27,511 nt of DNA, taken from XYA12-FULL-58-9 sp001798605 (lineage in GTDB: Bacteria > Myxococcota > XYA12-FULL-58-9). Positions within the stretch are counted from its first letter, which is position 1. Every line of letters starts with the position of its first letter. The DNA lies in assembly GCA_036736205.1 (NCBI GenBank), contig DAINMX010000069.1, forward strand, positions 1 to 27,511. The letters are read 5' to 3'. Positions 6,162 to 14,165 of this stretch are shown here, one piece after another. Made by a program: the position numbers and the translations under genes. The notes beneath the pieces are model-generated. The model was given only the letters and a program-made list of their open reading frames with translations, did not search any database and was not told the origin of the DNA.

Positions 6162-6428
6162 ATGCACAAAGCTGTCCGACAATACTTCTCTGCCATGGGT
6201 CGCAAAGGCGGACGCAAGAGCCGACGCACGCTCACTGCAGACCAAGCGCGGCAGATGGTTCAGGTCAGGGAAGCACGACGAGCGTACGCTAGATTTTACG
6301 CCTCGTGTTTTTGGTCGTCTCGCCCTGATTTTCGCCCCACATTATATGACGTGCCATGGATAGCTCGGGAGCTCCGAAAACATGGCGGTCGCGAGGCGTG
6401 GGAAGTGGGAGCTCGGTTGTGCCCCTAA
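6162..6428 (+). CDS. Small GRKGG-motif partner (putative antitoxin) of the AbiEii-type toxin
   Basis: An 88-residue basic protein. It begins with a helix containing A-M-G-R-K-G-G-R-K-S-R, a motif I know from short proteins encoded directly before AbiEii-type nucleotidyltransferases, followed by T-A-D-Q-A-R-Q-M and an Arg-rich helix. The C-terminal half (D-V-P-W-I-A-R-E-L-R-K-H-G-G) could be the toxin-contacting region. ATG 6162 is chosen because the palindromic promoter ends just before it. It overlaps the toxin gene by 10 bp. Role as antitoxin and autorepressor is inferred from position, charge and operator structure. Confidence 0.65.
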   Translation: MHKAVRQYFSAMGRKGGRKSRRTLTADQARQMVQVREARRAYARFYASCFWSSRPDFRPTLYDVPWIARELRKHGGREAWEVGARLCP

Positions 6429-7216
6429 CACCACTGCAGTCGGCCATTGTGGGCCTTTTGGCACAGAACCGCAGTCCCGACAGTTACCTCGCCGGTGGTG
6501 CCGCCTTGCACATTCAACCCCAGAGCAAACGATACAGCAACGACCTGGACTATTTTCATGACTCCGAACAGCGCGTGGCGCAGGCCTTCGCGCAAGACCG
6601 AGCGCTGCTCGAAAAAAACGGCTTCGCACTGCAGATTGATATCAGTCAGCCAGGGTATGTCAGAGTTGTCGTTCGCAAGGGCAAAGAGGCAACCAAGGTG
6701 GAGTGGGCGCACGACTCAGCTTGGCGTTTCTTGCCCACCCTGCAGTCGGCGACCGCAGGGTATGTGCTTCACCCCATTGATCTCGCCATCAACAAAGTGC
6801 TGGCGTTGGTTGGCCGTGACGAACCCCGCGACTATCTCGATGTCCTGCATACCCATGCGGCGATCTTGCCGCTCGGTGCTCAATGCTGGGCCGCCGCAGG
6901 AAAGGATCCGGGCTTCACCCCCGTCTCGTTGTTGGAAATGTTGCGTCGGCGTGGAAAGTACCAGCCAGAGGATTTTTCCCGCTTGCATTTGAGTCAACCC
7001 GTGGAGCCAACCCAATTGAAGAAGACGTGGCTCGACGCTTTGGCGGAAGCGACTGCATTTGTGCAGAGTCGCCCACCTGCAGAAATCGGCTGTTTGTACT
7101 ACAGCGAAAGCGGCGACCGATTTGTGCAACCGACGGAAACCGACGAAAACATAGTGCCCCATTTTGGTCGCCCGGGTGGCGTCTTGCCCCGCATTGTCGG
7201 CCTCGCGCATCCATGA
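6419..7216 (+). CDS. AbiEii/AbiGii-type nucleotidyltransferase toxin
   Basis: A 265-residue nucleotidyltransferase-fold protein of the AbiEii/MenT type. Visible motifs are Y-L-A-G-G-A-A-L (residues 23-30, nucleotide-binding GG), R-Y-S-N-D-L-D-Y (38-45, catalytic acidic pair), D-L-A-I-N-K (121-126, conserved Lys) and R-D-E-P-R-D-Y-L-D (133-141). Characterised relatives transfer nucleotides to RNA such as tRNA, or block growth by related chemistry; the target here cannot be read from sequence. GTG 6419 is chosen because GGGAG (6407-6411) lies seven bases upstream and gives the usual short overlap with the antitoxin; an ATG at 6356 would overlap by 73 bp. It appears intact. Confidence 0.8.
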   Translation: MPLTPLQSAIVGLLAQNRSPDSYLAGGAALHIQPQSKRYSNDLDYFHDSEQRVAQAFAQDRALLEKNGFALQIDISQPGYVRVVVRKGKEATKVEWAHDSAWRFLPTLQSATAGYVLHPIDLAINKVLALVGRDEPRDYLDVLHTHAAILPLGAQCWAAAGKDPGFTPVSLLEMLRRRGKYQPEDFSRLHLSQPVEPTQLKKTWLDALAEATAFVQSRPPAEIGCLYYSESGDRFVQPTETDENIVPHFGRPGGVLPRIVGLAHP

Positions 7217-7240
7217 TCCCAGGGAACTCCGGCGATGGAT

Positions 7241-7309
7241 GGGTTTGGGCTGATTGGGTTGGGTTTGGCTGATTGGGTTGGGCTGATTGGGTTGGGTTGG
7301 TTTTGGGGG
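7241..7309 (+). repeat. G/T-rich repeat with G-quadruplex potential
   Basis: GGCTGATTGGGTTG occurs at 7248-7261, 7267-7280 and 7281-7294 within a stretch holding at least eight runs of three or more G separated by 2-9 bases. It lies between the toxin gene and pncB, in the 206-bp gap 7217-7422, and may form G-quadruplexes on the plus strand. I see no clear promoter hexamers in the gap. Confidence 0.75.
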
Positions 7310-7422
7310 TCGCGCGCCCTGCCGGGGTTGGGTAGAGTGGCGCATTGCCCGGGGTCATGTCAACTCGACGGGCCCGGACGCGGCTCTGACGCACCAGTGG
7401 GTTTTCGGCCCGGACGACGGAT

Positions 7423-8895
7423 GTGGCCATGCAGCTTTCGCAGATATACGCTTCCCCCCTGACTCTCCTCACCGACCTCTATGAGCTGACGATGGCGTAC
7501 GGCTATTGGAAGGCTGGCATCAGCGAGCATGAGGCGGTGTTCCATTTGTTTTTCCGCAAGAACCCCTTCCGTGGCGGTTTCAGCATCGCCTGTGGTCAGG
7601 CCCATGTCCGCGACTACCTCGAGAGTTTTGGATTCACCGCTGATGACCTTGCGTATCTGGCGGGACTGCGTGGCAACGACGACGCGCCTCTCTTTGATCC
7701 GGAATTTCTCAAGTATCTCGGGCGAGCGAAATTCAGATGTGACGTCGACGCTCTGCCCGAGGGCACAGCGGTGTTCCCCCATGAACCGATCATCCGCGTG
7801 CGAGGGCCTCTGTGGCAGGCGCAGGTCGTTGAGACTGCGATGCTCAATATGGTCAATTTTCAGACCCTGATCGCCACCAAGTCGGCGAGAGTTTGTGCCG
7901 CCGCACAGGGTGAGGCGGTGTTGGAATTTGGTCTGCGCCGCGCTCAGGGGGTTGACGGTGCATTGTCGGCGAGTCGGGCCGCCTACATCGGCGGGTGTGG
8001 TGCCACCAGCAATGTGCTCGCTGGCAAGCTCTATGGCATTCCAGTGAAGGGCACCCATGCGCACAGTTGGGTGATGTGTTTCGACACTGAGAAAGAGTCA
8101 TTTGAAGCCTACGCCAACGCCATGCCCAACAATTGCGTGTTCTTGGTTGACACCTATGACACCCTCGAAGGAGTGCGTCGCGCCGTGGATGTGGGCAAGG
8201 CGCTGCGTGCCCGTGGCCACGAAATGGTCGGTATTCGTCTCGATTCTGGGGATCTGGCACGCTTGAGCATTGAGGCACGTCGCATTCTCGATGATGCTGG
8301 CTTTCCCGGCGCAGTCATCGTTGCGAGCAATGACCTCGATGAGCACAGCATCACCGAATTGAAGAGGCAGGGAGCGACGATTGCGGTTTGGGGGGTCGGC
8401 ACCAAGCTCACCACGGCTTATGATCAACCAGCCCTGGGCGGTGTCTACAAGCTCGCCGCAATTAGGGCTCCTGGCGGGCAATGGAAACACAAGATCAAGC
8501 TCTCTGAACAAGCCATCAAGGTCTCGGTTCCCGGAATCCAGCAGGTGCGACGGTTCACCCATAACGGTGTGCCCATCTGCGACATGATCTATGACGAGAC
8601 GTTGGGCGTTGCAGACAGGCCGACTCTCGTCGACTGTGGCGATGCGAGCCAATGCATGTCAATCGATGCCACCACTGACTACCACGATCTTTTGGTGCCG
8701 ATGTTGAGAGGGGGAACCCTCGTCGGACAGCAGGAGTCGGTGACACAAATCCGCGCACGGGCCCAGTCCCAACTGGCGGCGATGGACATCGACATACGTG
8801 ATTTGCTCACGCCCAAGGCGTATTTCGTAGGTCTGGAGAAACAATTGCACGAGCTACGCGAGCGACTCGTTCGCGAGGCGAGGGGGCAGTCATGA
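7423..8895 (+). CDS. pncB: Nicotinate phosphoribosyltransferase
   Basis: A 490-residue cytoplasmic enzyme that joins nicotinate and PRPP, with ATP hydrolysis, to form nicotinate mononucleotide, the entry step of the Preiss-Handler route to NAD. Features: the N-terminal L-L-T-D-L-Y-E-L-T-M-A-Y-G-Y signature (15-28), F-R-G-G-F near residue 49, G-T-H-A-H-S-W (210-216) carrying the conserved histidine region, L-D-S-G-D-L for phosphate binding, and G-V-G-T-K-L. Length fits the long bacterial/human-type subfamily. The start may be GTG 7423 or ATG 7429; neither has a strong ribosome-binding site. Its stop overlaps the prs start as ATGA, which ties it to its own substrate supply. Confidence 0.95.
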   Translation: MAMQLSQIYASPLTLLTDLYELTMAYGYWKAGISEHEAVFHLFFRKNPFRGGFSIACGQAHVRDYLESFGFTADDLAYLAGLRGNDDAPLFDPEFLKYLGRAKFRCDVDALPEGTAVFPHEPIIRVRGPLWQAQVVETAMLNMVNFQTLIATKSARVCAAAQGEAVLEFGLRRAQGVDGALSASRAAYIGGCGATSNVLAGKLYGIPVKGTHAHSWVMCFDTEKESFEAYANAMPNNCVFLVDTYDTLEGVRRAVDVGKALRARGHEMVGIRLDSGDLARLSIEARRILDDAGFPGAVIVASNDLDEHSITELKRQGATIAVWGVGTKLTTAYDQPALGGVYKLAAIRAPGGQWKHKIKLSEQAIKVSVPGIQQVRRFTHNGVPICDMIYDETLGVADRPTLVDCGDASQCMSIDATTDYHDLLVPMLRGGTLVGQQESVTQIRARAQSQLAAMDIDIRDLLTPKAYFVGLEKQLHELRERLVREARGQS

Positions 8896-9821
8896 AGCGG
8901 GAGCGCGTCCTTCTATTCAGTACTCGTTCGTATACGTACTTGCGCGATGCTGTGGCGAAGGCAGGTGACTTCAGGGTTGGCGAGATTGAGGTTCGGGAGT
9001 TCCCAGATGGTGAGCGATACCAACGCATCGTAACCTCCGTCACCGGCACCGACGCGGTGATCATTGGCGGCACGATCTCCGATCCGGACACCCTCGAGCT
9101 CTACGATGCCGCTTGTGCCATCGCCAAATATGGCGCGCGCAGCCTCACTTTGGTGGTTCCATATTTTGGTTACTCGACCATGGAACGGGCGACCCGCACC
9201 GGTGAGGTGGTGACTGCAAAAACTCGAGCCCGACTGTTGTCGTCGATTCCGCCAGCCGCTGCGGGAAATCGCGTCGTTCTCGTAGATGTTCACACCGAGG
9301 GTTTGGCCCACTATTTTGAAGGCGACGTACAGCCTTTTCATCTCTATGCGACCCCCGTGATCTTGGAGATCGTCGGGCGATTCGGCGGCGATGATTTCGT
9401 CATGGCCTGCACCGACGCAGGTCGGGCCAAATGGGTCGAGTCCCTCGCCAACAAATTGGGTGTGTCAGCATCATTTGTGTTCAAGCGTCGCCTGTCGGGC
9501 ACGCATACCGAGGTCACTGCGGTTAGCGCTCAGGTTGAGGGGCGTAACGTTGTCATTTACGATGACATGATTCGAACGGGGGGCTCGTTGCTGCAGGCGG
9601 CGCAGGCCTATCGTGGTGCCGGAGCCAAGCGTATCGTCGCGGTTGCCACTCATGGTCTGTTTCCCGGAGATTCGGTCAAGCGGATCATCGACTCGGGATT
9701 GTTTGAGGTTGTGGAGGTCACCGATACGCACCCGCGTGCTGTTGAGCTTGGTCGAACAGGTGTCGTCGGAGTGACGTCCATCGCGTTGTTGTTGGCCCGC
9801 CATTTGGAGGAACAACCGTGA
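8892..9821 (+). CDS. prs: Ribose-phosphate pyrophosphokinase, divergent
   Basis: A 309-residue PRPP synthase (ribose 5-phosphate + ATP to PRPP + AMP). The PRPP-binding loop V-V-I-Y-D-D-M-I-R-T-G-G-S (220-232) and the flexible-loop basic residues F-K-R-R (197-200) are present. The usual P-Y-x-x-Y-x-R-Q-D-R region reads P-Y-F-G-Y-S-T-M-E-R (90-99), so the R-Q-D segment that contacts ATP in classical enzymes is replaced. The usual D-L-H-A-E-Q region reads D-V-H-T-E-G (132-137). This points to a paralogue rather than the housekeeping enzyme, though it keeps the catalytic fold. Overlaps of 4 bp on both sides place it in an NAD operon, where it would feed PRPP to PncB. Confidence 0.9.
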   Translation: MKRERVLLFSTRSYTYLRDAVAKAGDFRVGEIEVREFPDGERYQRIVTSVTGTDAVIIGGTISDPDTLELYDAACAIAKYGARSLTLVVPYFGYSTMERATRTGEVVTAKTRARLLSSIPPAAAGNRVVLVDVHTEGLAHYFEGDVQPFHLYATPVILEIVGRFGGDDFVMACTDAGRAKWVESLANKLGVSASFVFKRRLSGTHTEVTAVSAQVEGRNVVIYDDMIRTGGSLLQAAQAYRGAGAKRIVAVATHGLFPGDSVKRIIDSGLFEVVEVTDTHPRAVELGRTGVVGVTSIALLLARHLEEQP

Positions 9822-11815
9822 AACTCGTTCATGTCGGAGCGGCCATTCTCAACACCACCCCCCTCGACTGGCGAGGCAACTCGGCAGTGATTTGTCGAGC
9901 GATCGCAGAGGCGAAGTCGCGCGGTGTCTCGATTCTCTGCCTGCCCGAGATGTGCATCTGCGGTTACGGATGTGAGGACGCCTTCCACTCCCGCGGTATG
10001 CAACAGATGTCATTGTCGGTTCTCGATGAGGTTGCGACCGCAACCAAAGGCATGGTCGTCTCGGTCGGTCTGCCCGTCCTCTATCGTAACGGCCTATTCA
10101 ATACCGCGTGTCTCATTTGTGACGGGCGAGTTGAGGGATTTGTTGCCAAACGATTTCTGTCAGGGGACGGCATTCACTACGAACCGCGGTGGTTCAAGCC
10201 ATGGCCAGCCGGTGAGGTGGCACACGTACCCGTTGGAGCAAGACAAGTACCGATCGGCGATGTTTTCTTCGACTGCGGTGGCGTGCGCATCGGCTTTGAG
10301 ATCTGTGAAGACGCATGGGTTGGGGCGCGCCCGGCGGGCGACCTTTCGCGCAAGGCCGTCGACATCATTCTCAACCCGAGCGCCAGCCACTTTGCCTTCT
10401 CCAAGATCGACGTGCGTGAGCGCTTGGTGCTGGAAGGGTCGCGGGCATTTGGTGTCACCTACGTCTACGCCAACTTGGTTGGCAATGAGGCTGGCCGTGC
10501 CATCTACGATGGGGGTGCGATGATCGCCACCAACGGTAAGCTGGTGGCCTCCGGGCCGCGTTTCTCCTTCGAGGACTGCGTTGTCACCAGCGCTGTTGTC
10601 GACGTTGAGGCGACGCGTTTGGGGCAATCCCGACTCTCCAGCTTCGTTCCTGATGTGGAGGAAGACCCGCGTGATTGCGTTACCTGCGCACTGGACCTCC
10701 CCGAAGTGGGTGCGGCGCCGTCATTGGCAGCAAGGCCGGCGTGGGAAGACTCATCTGCGCGCAAAGAGGAGGAGATGGCGCGCGCGGAGGCCTTGGCACT
10801 GTTCGACTACTTGCGTAAGAGTAAGGCGCAGGGGTTTGTCGTGTCGCTTTCTGGGGGAGCCGATTCGGCTTCGGTGGCCTGCCTGGTGAAGATCATGGTC
10901 GAGCTCGGCGTTGCGACCCTCGGGCTTGATGGTTTTGTCACCAAGCTCAATCATCCCAAACGCGCCCAAGGTGCCACCGATACAAACAGTCTGGTTCGGG
11001 CATTGTTGACCTGTGTTTATCAAGCCACCGAGCACAGCTCTGAGACTACCCGTGAGGCCGCCAAGAAAGTGGCCGAGGGAGTTGGGGCTGATTTTTTGGT
11101 CTTCAACGTAGATCCGTTTTTCAAACAGTATGTGGCGATGGTGAGCGATGGCATTGGTCGGTCGATCGAGTGGGATCGCGACGATCTGGCTCTGCAGAAT
11201 ATCCAGGCAAGAGTGCGTGCGCCGGGGGCATGGATGCTCGCCAACCTTCGCGGTGCCTTGCTTTTGTGCACCAGCAATCGTTCCGAAGCCGCCGTTGGCT
11301 ATGCCACCATGGATGGCGATACCTGCGGTGGTATTTCGCCCCTGGGGGGCATCGACAAAGCGTTTCTGCGTCGATGGTTGGTGTGGCTCGAAACGCGGGG
11401 GCCAAATGGGGTCGGTCCGATTCCGTCTCTCTCATACGTCAATGCGCAACAACCGACCGCCGAGCTCAAGCCAGCTGCGGAAAAACAAACCGACGAACGG
11501 GATTTGATGCCCTACGAGGTCCTCGACGTCATCGAACGGCTGGCGATTCGCGATAAGCTCGGCCCCGCAGACATTTTGGCAAAGGTCCGCATTGAGTTTC
11601 CCGATTACCAGGCCGTCGATATTCACGGGTGGGTCGAACGATTCTTCCGTCTTTGGTGTCGCAATCAATGGAAACGTGAACGTTACGCGCCGTCCTTCCA
11701 TCTCGACGATGAGAACCTCGATCCAAAAACCTGGTGCCGCTTTCCAATTCTCTCTGGCGGTTATGAACGGGAGCTCGCTGAGCTTCGGGCCAAAGTGACT
11801 GGCGGCAAATCGTGA
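9818..11815 (+). CDS. nadE: Glutamine-dependent NAD(+) synthetase
   Basis: A 665-residue two-domain enzyme that amidates nicotinic acid adenine dinucleotide to NAD using glutamine and ATP. The N-terminal nitrilase-type glutaminase shows the Glu-Lys-Cys triad: L-P-E-M with Glu44, V-A-K-R with Lys111 and F-E-I-C-E-D with Cys163. The C-terminal synthetase has the ATP loop L-S-G-G-A-D-S (344-350) and the T-S-N-R-S-E-A-A-V-G-Y segment followed by D-G-D-T. The start is GTG 9818 overlapping the prs stop (GTGA). It completes the pncB-prs-nadE set; the adenylyltransferase step (NadD) must be encoded elsewhere. Confidence 0.95.
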   Translation: MKLVHVGAAILNTTPLDWRGNSAVICRAIAEAKSRGVSILCLPEMCICGYGCEDAFHSRGMQQMSLSVLDEVATATKGMVVSVGLPVLYRNGLFNTACLICDGRVEGFVAKRFLSGDGIHYEPRWFKPWPAGEVAHVPVGARQVPIGDVFFDCGGVRIGFEICEDAWVGARPAGDLSRKAVDIILNPSASHFAFSKIDVRERLVLEGSRAFGVTYVYANLVGNEAGRAIYDGGAMIATNGKLVASGPRFSFEDCVVTSAVVDVEATRLGQSRLSSFVPDVEEDPRDCVTCALDLPEVGAAPSLAARPAWEDSSARKEEEMARAEALALFDYLRKSKAQGFVVSLSGGADSASVACLVKIMVELGVATLGLDGFVTKLNHPKRAQGATDTNSLVRALLTCVYQATEHSSETTREAAKKVAEGVGADFLVFNVDPFFKQYVAMVSDGIGRSIEWDRDDLALQNIQARVRAPGAWMLANLRGALLLCTSNRSEAAVGYATMDGDTCGGISPLGGIDKAFLRRWLVWLETRGPNGVGPIPSLSYVNAQQPTAELKPAAEKQTDERDLMPYEVLDVIERLAIRDKLGPADILAKVRIEFPDYQAVDIHGWVERFFRLWCRNQWKRERYAPSFHLDDENLDPKTWCRFPILSGGYERELAELRAKVTGGKS

Positions 11816-11837
11816 TGTTCTGTCCCTGAGAGAGTCG

Positions 11838-13118
11838 ATGGTCGGATTGTTGTTGATCATGTTGACCGCGGCGGATGCTGGTCCCCAGACCGACGTGGTT
11901 CAACAACTACCCATTGAAACAGCATTGGGCGACACCGAGGTGATCCCCTCCGATCGCTTTGTGGTGAGTATCGTGCTCATGGGTCCCGGTGAGCAGTTGT
12001 TTTCACGTTGGGGGCACATCGCCATTCGGGTGGACGACAAGCAGAACGGTCTCAGTCGCGTCTTCAATCATGGCACCTTTGACTTCAGTGGCACGGAGGA
12101 TCTTTATGCCTATGCGAAGGGGTTTCTCCGGTTTCGCCTAGCAACCTCGTCATGGAGGTCGACCGAGTGGACGTACACCGCGCAAGACCGTGACCTCTGG
12201 GTTTGTCCGCTGGATGTCGGCCACGAGCGTGAGGCGCAGGCGGTGGCTTTGCTCGAGGACAATCTCCTGCCAGAGAACCGCTACTACGCCTATCGTCACT
12301 ATCTCGACAATTGCACCACCCGCACCAGAGACGTGGTTCTGGCAGTCGCAGGCAAATCGTTGGCTCCGTTTCGTGACGAGGTGCCCACGGGCAACACCTT
12401 TCGCACCTGGACCCGCGAGTATCTCATGGGCACCCCGGTGATGCGCCTATTGATCCTGTTTGCCTTGGGACCGAGCGTCGATGTTCCGGTTACGCGCTGG
12501 CAGGAACACTTCCTGCCCGATCTGTTGGTTGAGGATCTGAAGGCTGCGACGGGGCCGAATGGACAACCATTGCTTCGTGAATGCCAACACGTGGTAGAAC
12601 GCCAAGGCCCGCCACCGCGGCAACATGTGGCCTTCTGGGAGAGGGCCGTTATTGCGGGTCTCGTGGCAGCACTGGCGTTGGGGCTCCTCGTGCCATTTTT
12701 GCTCAGCGCCGGTGTGCTGCGTCGTCGCCTGCACGGGATCGGATTTCTCATCTGGTCCATGCTGGGCGGCGGCGGTGGCCTGGTGCTCGCGGTCTTTTGG
12801 TTGTTCACCGAACACGACGACACCTGGGCCAATGAGAATCTGTTTGCATTTGTGCCGCTGCACATCTTGTTGGTTGTGCCAGCAGTCATGCTCTTGGCTG
12901 GCCAGGAGCTCAGCGAGCGGTTCCTACGGATTCTGTGTGGTTATCTAAGCGGAGCCCTGATTCTCGTCTTCGTCGATGTTTTGTTGAAGGTCGGCCCACT
13001 CAATCAAGATAACGGGTCATACCTCGCGGTGGCTACGGCGATCGACCTCGCGTTGTTGGTTGCCGTGCAGCGCATGCGTCCATCAAATTCGCGGTGCATG
13101 ACGTCGACGGTTGTGTAA
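11838..13118 (+). CDS. DUF4105 (Lnb N-terminal-like) membrane protein
   Basis: A 426-residue envelope protein. A short N-terminal hydrophobic signal is followed by a periplasmic DUF4105 domain (about 40-265) with the papain-like set W-G-H-I-A-I-R-V (His60), F-N-H-G-T-F-D-F (77-83) and Y-R-H-Y-L-D-N-C-T-T-R (Cys159). About five transmembrane helices fill residues 265-415. The architecture matches the family that includes Lnb, which remodels lipoprotein acyl chains in some Firmicutes; activity here is unproven. It starts 22 bp after nadE with GAGAGAG upstream, so it is probably the last gene of the NAD operon, although no metabolic link is evident. It ends 17 bp from the convergent redoxin gene. 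Confidence 0.8.
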   Translation: MVGLLLIMLTAADAGPQTDVVQQLPIETALGDTEVIPSDRFVVSIVLMGPGEQLFSRWGHIAIRVDDKQNGLSRVFNHGTFDFSGTEDLYAYAKGFLRFRLATSSWRSTEWTYTAQDRDLWVCPLDVGHEREAQAVALLEDNLLPENRYYAYRHYLDNCTTRTRDVVLAVAGKSLAPFRDEVPTGNTFRTWTREYLMGTPVMRLLILFALGPSVDVPVTRWQEHFLPDLLVEDLKAATGPNGQPLLRECQHVVERQGPPPRQHVAFWERAVIAGLVAALALGLLVPFLLSAGVLRRRLHGIGFLIWSMLGGGGGLVLAVFWLFTEHDDTWANENLFAFVPLHILLVVPAVMLLAGQELSERFLRILCGYLSGALILVFVDVLLKVGPLNQDNGSYLAVATAIDLALLVAVQRMRPSNSRCMTSTVV

Positions 13119-13135
13119 GTTACTGCCGAGGAATT

Positions 13136-13660
13136 TCACATCTCGAGGGCCGTCTCGATGGCGTCTCGCACTTCGTTGTCGGTTGCATCGCTCTTCTCGA
13201 GGATGATCTCGCCGCAGTGAGTGACCACGTCGACGCTGTTGACCGGGACACTCAGTGCCGGTGCTAACGCTCCCTGGGGGTCGATGAGGACCGGCATGGA
13301 GAGCGCAAAATGGTCGCGCACGGCAGCGCAGTATTGGGTGGTGGGTGCGGCGTGCTGGTCGTCCTCGGTGATCACAAAAAACGCGGCGAAGCCCGAACCC
13401 GCAAATTCTGAGGCGAGCTCGTTGGCCAATCCGGCCCGAGCCTGACAGGCACCACACCAACCGGCGTAGAGGTAGAGCCATGACACGGCGGGCTCGTTGA
13501 GCTCTGCTATGTCGCGGGGATTACCATCGCAATCCTCGAGGGCGACACGCGGTAGCTCCTCGGATGGGTCGGAGCATGCGGGAGCAGGGTCGTTATTAGC
13601 ACAGGCAATTGCTGCAGGAACGAGGAGTAGGCTTGCGAGTTTGGGTAGGGCGCACTTCAT
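13136..13660 (-). CDS. Thioredoxin-like (TlpA/AhpC-type) lipoprotein
   Basis: A 174-residue lipoprotein with a signal peptide ending A-I-A-C (Cys20). The mature part is a thioredoxin-fold redoxin: a strand W-L-Y-L-Y-A-G, then the active-site W-C-G-A-C (68-72), then F-F-V-I-T-E-D and a cis-proline-type segment. It should act in thiol-disulfide exchange or peroxide reduction at the cell envelope. Extra cysteines (C29, C44, one in T-Q-Y-C and one in T-H-C-G) are unusual and could form structural disulfides. It is the last gene of a three-gene minus-strand group and starts 40 bp after the previous stop. Confidence 0.85.
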   Translation of the reverse strand: MKCALPKLASLLLVPAAIACANNDPAPACSDPSEELPRVALEDCDGNPRDIAELNEPAVSWLYLYAGWCGACQARAGLANELASEFAGSGFAAFFVITEDDQHAAPTTQYCAAVRDHFALSMPVLIDPQGALAPALSVPVNSVDVVTHCGEIILEKSDATDNEVRDAIETALEM

Positions 13661-13700
13661 GGTGTCTCGTTGATCTGAGGTGAGGGTAGGTACTCTTTGA

Positions 13701-14165
13701 TCACTCGGCCAGAGCCAGGTCGTTGTGCCCGCCCAAAAATCTGTCGATGAGGGCTCCTACTCGGTCGCCGATGAGCGGCGCTACTAACGACGCGCGCGCC
13801 TCGACGAGAACCAACAATCGAGCGTCGGTGGCAAGAGTCTGCAGCTTGGCAAGCCGTCGCGTGGTGTTTCGCGTGCGGTTAAGCGTCTCTGCCAGATCTC
13901 GGTGCTCGACAAAATGTGGGACGAGATTGCGCAGGGCGAGCTTCTCAGCGGTTTGTTGGCGCAAGGCCTCGGGAACTTCCTCCACCGACGTCGAGCCATC
14001 TCGCTCGAGAATCATGGCGACCGCAATGGTGGTCGACTCAGCCAGGCGGGCGATGGGGGGTTTCGCGACACAGGACGTCGACAGGGGTGAAAGGATCGTG
14101 AGGATCGTGAGGATGGTAAGGATGATGCGAAGATCGGCGAACCCATTGATGGTGCGTTTTGACAT
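13701..14165 (-). CDS. Predicted lipoprotein, unknown function
   Basis: A 154-residue protein from the ATG at 14165. The signal peptide core is built from four 9-bp repeats reading Ile-Leu-Thr, with a likely lipidated cysteine in S-T-S-C at residue 32. The mature part is helical and charged (E-E-V-P-E-A-L-R-Q-Q-T, then L-A-E-T-L-N-R-T-R-N-T-T-R-R-L) followed by A-R-L-L-V-L-V-E-A-R-A. I do not recognise the family. Its ATG overlaps the stop of the upstream gene as TAATG, indicating coupled translation with the porin-like remnant. A GTG at 14174 is an alternative start. Confidence 0.6.
   Translation of the reverse strand: MSKRTINGFADLRIILTILTILTILSPLSTSCVAKPPIARLAESTTIAVAMILERDGSTSVEEVPEALRQQTAEKLALRNLVPHFVEHRDLAETLNRTRNTTRRLAKLQTLATDARLLVLVEARASLVAPLIGDRVGALIDRFLGGHNDLALAE
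14092..14127 (-). repeat. 9-bp tandem repeat in a signal peptide, 4 units
   Basis: On the plus strand AGGATCGTG occurs twice (14092-14109), followed by AGGATGGTA and AGGATGATG. On the coding strand these give the Ile-Leu-Thr repeats that form the hydrophobic core of the lipoprotein signal peptide. Confidence 0.85.
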
